Source: Opitutia bacterium (GTDB lineage: Bacteria; Verrucomicrobiota; Verrucomicrobiia; Opitutales; Seribacteraceae). Taken from it: a stretch of DNA of 11,513 bases. The translations under genes and the position numbers were made by a program. The notes beneath the pieces were generated by a model. That model saw nothing but the letters and a program-made list of their open reading frames with translations. It searched no databases and was not told the DNA's origin. How positions within the stretch are numbered: the stretch's first letter is position 1; the number at the start of each line of letters is the position of its first letter. The stretch is taken from NCBI GenBank assembly GCA_002692605.1, contig NZLE01000002.1, positions 9,946 through 21,458 on the forward strand, written 5' to 3'. Below, in pieces: positions 7,106 to 11,513 of the stretch.

Positions 7106-7846
7106 TTGAATAAAGTTGTGGAGAGTATTCTCTTTGAGGAATTGGGCGAAGAACTCGTTTTCGAATACGAGATCGTTCGGTCCGTAAAAGCGCGAAGAAT
7201 GAATTTGCGCATGGTTCGTTCCGACCGTTTGATGCTGACCATTCCGCGCTGGACTTGTCTTTCCCAAGCCAAAACCTTTCTTTTCGCGCAGGAAAATTGG
7301 CTTCGCAAGAAAGCGGCTGAATTTCCGAAGGAGGTTCCTCTGTCCACCTATTTCAGAAACGGAGGAAAGCTCTGCCTGAGGGAAAGTCAACTGCCTGTCG
7401 AATGGCATTTTGGGCCAAAGGCTTCCTTTCTCGATTGGCAGGTGAGTGAGAAAAAAGCCCTGCTTTCCCTGGATCCGAATCGCAGTATCGAAAAAAGTTT
7501 GTTGGAAGCCTGCCTTCTCTTGGGAAAGGAGTTTCTTCCGAGAAGGCTCGGTGACTGTATGAATAAATCCGGACTGGTGCCTAAAAGGATACGTGTGGGC
7601 AACCAGCGAACCAGATGGGGTTCCTGTTCGTCGAAGGGCACCATCTCACTTAACTGGAGAATCATGCTTCTTCCCTGCGCTTTGGGAGATTACGTGCTTT
7701 TTCACGAACTTGCTCATCTAAGGGAAATGAATCACTCGCAAAAATATTGGAATTTCTTGGAAGGATTGATTCCCGGTGCGAGGAAATTGGATCGTGAACT
7801 GGCGGGCGTTGGGCGGAGCCTGATACGCTTGGGCCATGATCATTAG
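7106..7846 (+). CDS. YgjP-like (DUF45, M48-related) zinc metallopeptidase
   Basis: 246 residues. The C-terminal half is the YgjP/DUF45 domain. VGNQRTRWGSCSSKGTISLN (164-183) is the family signature. The zinc helix is HELAH (200-204), with H200 and H204 as ligands and E201 as the catalytic base. EMNHSQKYW (207-215) supplies the third histidine, H210. The N-terminal part matches the family's strand-rich region that starts near VRSVKARRMNLRM. Family members are cytoplasmic and resemble minigluzincins and the WSS1/SprT type of DNA-protein crosslink proteases, but the substrate of most bacterial copies is unknown. The start is uncertain: TTG 7106 gives the longest form, GTG 7118 is the alternative, and neither has a clear Shine-Dalgarno. 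It follows mazG by 9 bases and is probably co-transcribed. Its stop lies 3 bases from the end of the opposing ankyrin gene. Confidence 0.9.
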   Translation: MNKVVESILFEELGEELVFEYEIVRSVKARRMNLRMVRSDRLMLTIPRWTCLSQAKTFLFAQENWLRKKAAEFPKEVPLSTYFRNGGKLCLRESQLPVEWHFGPKASFLDWQVSEKKALLSLDPNRSIEKSLLEACLLLGKEFLPRRLGDCMNKSGLVPKRIRVGNQRTRWGSCSSKGTISLNWRIMLLPCALGDYVLFHELAHLREMNHSQKYWNFLEGLIPGARKLDRELAGVGRSLIRLGHDH

Positions 7847-7849
7847 GGG

Positions 7850-10309
7850 CTAGCGGTGAGGGCCCAATTCCCAAGCCGTCCGTCCTCCCATCGAGCGCAA
7901 GTAGGGCAGGGCAGGTCCTTCATCCTCAGCTACGTCCGCGGGAGTGATTCCCTCGGGTCCATACCGGGAGTTGATCTCCAGACCGAAGGAAAGGCCTTTG
8001 CGGATGAGACTTTTCTTTCCCGAGAAAGCCGCTCCATGCATGAGAGTGTATCCGTCTTTTGCGGAGAGATGAGGATCGGCTCCCTTAGAGAGGAGCAGGT
8101 CAACCATCTTCTCTTGGCCGGCGACCACAGCGATGAGGAGTGGTGTGGCTCCGAACGAATCACGGTCATTCACCGAGTGTCCCTTTTCCAGTAGTTTTTC
8201 AACGACTTCGAAATTGGCAAGACCTGCAGCGACATGCAGAGGATGGTTGTTGGACACTCCGATTTCGCTAAGCAATTCCACGATTTTTTGGTGTCCGCCT
8301 GCGGCCGCCAAGTCAAGTAGGTTGGTTCCATGCTGGTCTTTGGCGTGGGGATCGGCCGACAGCGCAAAAAGAATTTCAAGTAAGTCCTGCTCGCCACGAA
8401 GCGCGGCCGTCATTCCGGGAGTTTCCCCTTCGTCGGTCGATGCATCTACGTCAGCCCCATCCTCAAGCAGAACTTCGGCCACTGCCATATTCCGACCCCA
8501 AGCGGCGCTATGAAGGGGCGTCGAGTCGTGACGACCGCGGACGTTCGGGTCCCCTCCATTTCGGAGCAGATAGTCGACGAAACGGGCATTTCCCTTGTAT
8601 GCGGCATAATGTAGAGGAGTGTGTCCGAATCGATCATTGGCGTTTACCAAAGCGCCATTGGAAACTTCCATGGCCAAGGCATTGAAATCATCTCGGGCAA
8701 TGGCTAGATACAATCCGTCGTTTTTGAGGTCGATCAGTTCCTGCCCAAGGTGTTCGAACAGGACTTTCCAACCATGCAAATTTTTTCGCCTGAGTTTTCC
8801 GACGATATCCAATTGCCTGTCTTTCAGAGAAACGGAAAGGGATGAAAACTCGTCGATGAAATCGAGATTTTTCAGTTGAGAGAAGGAGAGGGCTCTCGAT
8901 TTCCTGATCGATTGAGTGACTGGTGGAATTGAAAAATTCAGGCAAAAGCCGTGATCATTGAGGAATTTCTTTTTTACCGAAGAGAGAGCAATAATGGGTT
9001 TGCCAGTTTCAAGTTCTCTTTGAAAGTGTGGAGTCGACAGCCAGAGCGCATCTTTGTCTTGAACGAGTTGAATGCCGTGAAGACTCAAGAGAGAATCGAG
9101 AGAGTTTGCGGAATTGAGACCGGATAGCAGTTGCTTGAGGGGAAAGGGATTGGCGATACGTACGCCAAGTGCATAGGATGGGTTGTATTCCAAGACCGGG
9201 GTTCCCTCCGAACTGGTGGCGGTTTTAGGGTCAAAGGGACCACCTATGAAAACGAAGTCACCGCTGGGCGCTTGGATGAGTTCACGAATGGACGCGTCGA
9301 AACCCGGTAGCACCGAATCTTTGTTCATTCTTCCAGCCGTCAGAGTGCGAAGCAGTTGATCTGCGGTCTCTCCTACCCATTCCTGCATTTTTCCATCGGA
9401 TAAACTGAGCCTGGCGACAATCGGAGCATCTCCCGGAATGGAGTCGATGAGAGAAAGCTTGTCCTTTCGGATGGATTTGGGTGCACGCAAGCTGGAATAA
9501 TCGATCGCCTGAAGCTTGATGACTCCTTTGGACGAGGAGGCGTGGAGTCCCACGGAACGATGAGTGAGCCTATCGATGAGAGGAAGAATGGCGTTAATCC
9601 AAATGTTTTCCGTCTTCGGGATAAATTTGTCGAACGCACGAGCAAGTCCGGTTCCGTCAAGGTAGACCGAACAGTCCGCATTTCTTTCGAAGTGGCTGAT
9701 CATGGTTGCGGGCATCTTTTCCAAGTTTGGTTTTCTGGGAAAAGAATCGAAAAGCTGATCCAAGTGCATTTCGTTGGCCGACGTATCCTTGGTTTGGATT
9801 TTGGGAAGATAGCCGAACGCGTAAAAGGTTTTCCCTTTTCGACCGATCTCGTAGGGAAACTCGGGTTTGCCGTACCGCGGAGATTTCCCTGTTTTCCTTT
9901 TCAATCCCAAGGTTTCGGCGAGGGTTTTGATCGTCTGATCCAGTCTATCCGTATCGGAGATGGAACCGATGACTCCAAAGGCGGGCGTGGGAATTTCCTT
10001 TTCATCCAATCTGGCAAAGACTTGTAGGGGAACTTCAAGATTAAGTCCGCTGGCGTTTTCGTCCAATAGGAGTTCGTAAAAACCGGCTTGGTGGATGGCC
10101 CAGTTCTGCAGAAGCGGGCTCCAAACCTCACTTTTCCACATGGCTGATTTTTCGATTACGGTCTTTGCCTTGACCGATAGGATAAGAAACGAATCGGAAG
10201 GAACACGTTGACTGGAGGAGGGAATGCCATTTGAGTGAAGCCCGAGAAAGAGGGAAATCCCGGCAAGGGTAGCAATAAATGTCCTGCAAATTGAGATGGA
10301 ATTTGTCAT
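7850..10309 (-). CDS. Exported protein with large unknown N-terminal region and C-terminal ankyrin repeats
   Basis: 819 residues. The start has a signal-peptide form: R9, then a hydrophobic run at 11-25 (FIATLAGISLFLGLH), with cleavage plausible near residues 26-33. C8 lies before the hydrophobic core, so it is not a lipobox. The mature protein should therefore be periplasmic or outside the cell. Residues about 30-530 match no family I can name with confidence. VPSDSFLILSVKAKTVIEKS (36-55) resembles openings of DUF3352/DUF4836-type proteins. A similar opening recurs at IPGDAPIVARLSLSDG (291-306), hinting at two related halves. Residues about 530-809 form eight to nine ankyrin repeats with TPLHYAA-type helices, a protein-binding fold. 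No catalytic motif is visible. The last residues WELGPHR follow the repeats directly. The gene stands alone on its strand. Its partner and function are unknown. Confidence 0.85.
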   Translation of the reverse strand: MTNSISICRTFIATLAGISLFLGLHSNGIPSSSQRVPSDSFLILSVKAKTVIEKSAMWKSEVWSPLLQNWAIHQAGFYELLLDENASGLNLEVPLQVFARLDEKEIPTPAFGVIGSISDTDRLDQTIKTLAETLGLKRKTGKSPRYGKPEFPYEIGRKGKTFYAFGYLPKIQTKDTSANEMHLDQLFDSFPRKPNLEKMPATMISHFERNADCSVYLDGTGLARAFDKFIPKTENIWINAILPLIDRLTHRSVGLHASSSKGVIKLQAIDYSSLRAPKSIRKDKLSLIDSIPGDAPIVARLSLSDGKMQEWVGETADQLLRTLTAGRMNKDSVLPGFDASIRELIQAPSGDFVFIGGPFDPKTATSSEGTPVLEYNPSYALGVRIANPFPLKQLLSGLNSANSLDSLLSLHGIQLVQDKDALWLSTPHFQRELETGKPIIALSSVKKKFLNDHGFCLNFSIPPVTQSIRKSRALSFSQLKNLDFIDEFSSLSVSLKDRQLDIVGKLRRKNLHGWKVLFEHLGQELIDLKNDGLYLAIARDDFNALAMEVSNGALVNANDRFGHTPLHYAAYKGNARFVDYLLRNGGDPNVRGRHDSTPLHSAAWGRNMAVAEVLLEDGADVDASTDEGETPGMTAALRGEQDLLEILFALSADPHAKDQHGTNLLDLAAAGGHQKIVELLSEIGVSNNHPLHVAAGLANFEVVEKLLEKGHSVNDRDSFGATPLLIAVVAGQEKMVDLLLSKGADPHLSAKDGYTLMHGAAFSGKKSLIRKGLSFGLEINSRYGPEGITPADVAEDEGPALPYLRSMGGRTAWELGPHR
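7883..8722 (-). repeat. Ankyrin-repeat-coding region (about eight repeats)
   Basis: Residues 530-809 divide into units of about 33. The starts are FGHTPLHYAAYKGN (561), HDSTPLHSAAWGRN (594), EGETPGMTAALRGE (627), HGTNLLDLAAAGGH (660), NNHPLHVAAGLANF (687), FGATPLLIAVVAGQ (719), DGYTLMHGAAFSGK (752), and a worn last unit, PEGITPADVAEDEG (785). A divergent first unit (NDGLYLAIARDDFN, 530) caps the array. The unit at 660-686 is shortened to 27 residues and has lost the end of its loop. The units differ enough at DNA level that recent duplication is unlikely. Confidence 0.9.
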
Positions 10310-10399
10310 GTTCGAATTATCAAGCTAGTTTCAATGTTGTTCAGGTCAAATGATCTTTCCACTCATTTTGGGTAATCTTGAAAAAAATTCTTAATTCAC
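10310..10399. promoter_or_regulatory. Divergent spacer between the ankyrin gene and ribE
   Basis: These 90 bases are the longest gene-free stretch and should carry both promoters. On the minus strand GATAAT (10321-10316) matches five of six -10 consensus bases and ends 6 bases before the ankyrin gene ATG, the spacing expected for a leaderless message. TTGACC (10349-10344) lies 22 bases further upstream, too far for an ordinary -35 partner. Toward ribE, TAATCT (10373-10378) is a weak -10 candidate. The spacer is too short for an FMN riboswitch and no inverted repeat is evident. Confidence 0.4.
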
Positions 10400-10999
10400 A
10401 TGTTCACTGGAATTGTTGAAAGCGTAGGGGAAGTGTTATCCTTGAAAGAGGATAAGGATTCATGGGTTCTGCGTCTTTCCCTGCCTTTCTCTGGTTCGGA
10501 TGGATTGGGACAGGGTGAGAGTCTCTCCGTAAACGGATGTTGCCTGACCCTGCGAGAGGATGCGGACGAGGAAGCTTCCTTCGATTTGCTGGAAGAAACC
10601 ATGGAGCGTACGAATTTAGGAGAGATTGAGGTTGGATCCTCCGTAAATCTGGAACGTTCTCTTGCCGCCAATGCCCGGTTGGGTGGTCATTTCGTATCCG
10701 GGCACGTCGACGCATGCGGCCTAATTGAAATTTTTGAGGAAAGAGGAAAGAACTTATATCTTCAGGTGGGAATTCCCGCGGATTACTCGCGTTATCTGGT
10801 AGACAAGGGATGCATCGCTTTGGATGGATGTTCGCTTACGGTTTGCGACGTCAATGAATCTTCCTTTGCAGTCTGGCTAATTCCACACACCATCGCTCGG
10901 ACTAACTTGGTTGATCGTCAGGTAGGCCAAAAGGTCAACTTGGAATTCGATTTGCTTGCCAAGTACGTCGAAAAACTTTCCGGTCCAATCCTGAGCTAA
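10400..10999 (+). CDS. ribE: Riboflavin synthase alpha chain
   Basis: 199 residues. The enzyme converts two molecules of 6,7-dimethyl-8-ribityllumazine into riboflavin and a pyrimidinedione, the last step of riboflavin synthesis, and works as a homotrimer in the cytoplasm. The protein starts with the family signature MFTGIVE, whose F2 is at the active site. It contains two lumazine-binding barrels, about 1-97 and 98-190. The first has SVNGCCLTL (43-51), with C48 at the position of the catalytic cysteine. GHFVSGHVD (96-104) opens the second barrel and supplies H102. ALDGCSLTV (140-148) is the second barrel's counterpart of the SVNG block. The trimerisation tail is DLLAKYVEKL (184-193). The start is fixed by MFTGIVE. 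There is no Shine-Dalgarno. No ribD, ribBA or ribH lies nearby. A uracil-DNA glycosylase gene follows 6 bases downstream. ribC is an alternative symbol. Confidence 0.98.
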   Translation: MFTGIVESVGEVLSLKEDKDSWVLRLSLPFSGSDGLGQGESLSVNGCCLTLREDADEEASFDLLEETMERTNLGEIEVGSSVNLERSLAANARLGGHFVSGHVDACGLIEIFEERGKNLYLQVGIPADYSRYLVDKGCIALDGCSLTVCDVNESSFAVWLIPHTIARTNLVDRQVGQKVNLEFDLLAKYVEKLSGPILS

Positions 11000-11005
11000 C
11001 CGCAT

Positions 11006-11513
11006 ATGAATCCAAGTTTGGTCGAAGATACCCACGCCTTACTTCTTGAGCTTAGGAGGCTTCGGTCCGAAGGAGTGCGTGAAATTTATGTGGAGGAGAA
11101 GACCTTACGGGCTTTGGAAGAAGCCTTTCCCACAACGGTTCAAGCAAGCCAACCCGAAGGCAACGTCGCTATTGAGTCCGAGTCCGTTCGTGAGTTGGCC
11201 ACGCCCGGAAAAAGACCCGAAGAATCGAAATCCGTGGTTCGCTATGCGGAACCAATCCAGTTTGCCGGGAGCTTGCCCAAACCTCCGGTTTTGGAGTTGC
11301 CGGAAGGAACGAAAACCGAGCAGTGGAATTGGTTGAAGGAAAAGGTTCTCAATTGCGAAACCTGCGCAAGTCAACTGAATCCGAATGCTCAGGTCGTATT
11401 TGGAACCGGTAATTTGGATACGGACCTTTTCCTTTGCGGGGAAGCCCCGGGTGCCGAGGAGGAGAAGAAAGGGCTGCCCTTCGTTGGCCCCGCGGGAGAA
11501 TTGCTGGAGCGAA
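11006..11513 (+). CDS. Family 4 uracil-DNA glycosylase, 3' truncated by the window
   Basis: 169 residues are visible and the frame stays open to the edge. The motif GEAPGAEEEKKGLPFVGPAG (145-164) is the active-site block of family 4 (iron-sulfur) uracil-DNA glycosylases, which remove uracil from DNA to start base-excision repair. C117 and C120 (NCETCAS) give the first two cysteines of the cluster-binding set, and FGTGNLDTDLFLCGEAPG is the usual first strand. The other two cysteines and the HPS motif lie beyond the window. The cysteine pair usually sits close to the N-terminus; here about 116 residues precede it, charged and partly Pro/Glu/Ser-rich. A later start would remove this extension but no better one is obvious, since ATG 11006 lies 6 bases after the ribE stop. 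Co-transcription with ribE is likely. Confidence 0.9.
   Translation, partial: MNPSLVEDTHALLLELRRLRSEGVREIYVEEKTLRALEEAFPTTVQASQPEGNVAIESESVRELATPGKRPEESKSVVRYAEPIQFAGSLPKPPVLELPEGTKTEQWNWLKEKVLNCETCASQLNPNAQVVFGTGNLDTDLFLCGEAPGAEEEKKGLPFVGPAGELLER

Noticed and set aside
6416..7846. mazG and its neighbour as a toxin-antitoxin or defence module
   Set aside because: No mazE or mazF is present. The neighbour is a YgjP-like metallopeptidase of housekeeping type, and no other defence gene lies in the window.
10316..10349. TTGACC and GATAAT as a paired -35/-10 promoter for the ankyrin gene
   Set aside because: The spacer is 22 bases, well outside the usual 16-18. The -10-like hexamer alone is kept as a candidate.
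10310..10399. FMN riboswitch upstream of ribE
   Set aside because: The 90-base spacer is shared with a divergent gene and is too short. It lacks the conserved blocks and paired arms of the RFN element.
11105..11374. Open frames near the right edge (11046-11336 plus, 11105-11374 minus)
   Set aside because: They are out-of-frame shadows of the truncated uracil-DNA glycosylase, whose frame carries the recognisable iron-sulfur and active-site motifs.

Overview
This is a densely packed, mostly housekeeping chromosomal segment from a Gram-negative-type bacterium, probably of the PVC superphylum and perhaps Verrucomicrobiota (Opitutae-like). The main support is SecA. Its helicase motif VI reads LRGRCARQGDPGA instead of the more common LRGRSGRQGDPG. 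I recall the RCAR form from chlamydial SecA, and the following stretch (NYSIRKRLLQYDDV) is also chlamydia-like. SecA also carries a roughly 90-residue insertion. A secreted protein combining a large unknown domain with ankyrin repeats fits the same lineages. The assignment rests on remembered sequences, not on a search.

Layout from left to right. Bases 2-652 hold the 3' part of a beta-hydroxyacid dehydrogenase (3-hydroxyisobutyrate dehydrogenase family). A UDP-glucuronate decarboxylase-like sugar-nucleotide enzyme (721-1653) follows, then secA (1670-4687) 16 bases later, all on the plus strand. Two minus-strand genes come next, with trpC (6344-5550) upstream of rsmA/ksgA (5523-4684). The rsmA stop codon overlaps the secA stop codon. 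From a 71-base divergent spacer, mazG (6416-7096) and a YgjP-like zinc metallopeptidase (7106-7846) run on the plus strand. They converge, with 3 bases between, on a long minus-strand gene (10309-7850). That gene encodes an exported protein with a large unrecognised N-terminal region and about eight C-terminal ankyrin repeats. A 90-base divergent spacer separates it from ribE (riboflavin synthase, 10400-10999), followed 6 bases later by a family 4 uracil-DNA glycosylase that runs off the right edge.

The genes serve different jobs: envelope sugar supply, protein export, tryptophan and riboflavin synthesis, rRNA methylation, nucleotide-pool cleaning and uracil repair. No single pathway links them. 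mazG and the uracil-DNA glycosylase share a general theme of nucleic acid hygiene, but they are not in one operon. There is no tRNA, rRNA, CRISPR array, insertion sequence or phage gene, and no gene-free stretch above 90 bases.

I do not see a convincing new multi-gene system. The points most worth a second look are the exported ankyrin protein with its possibly duplicated N-terminal region, the MazG whose C-terminal catalytic half has decayed, the near absence of Shine-Dalgarno sequences, possible leaderless promoters, and two tail-to-tail gene pairs with no room for a terminator.
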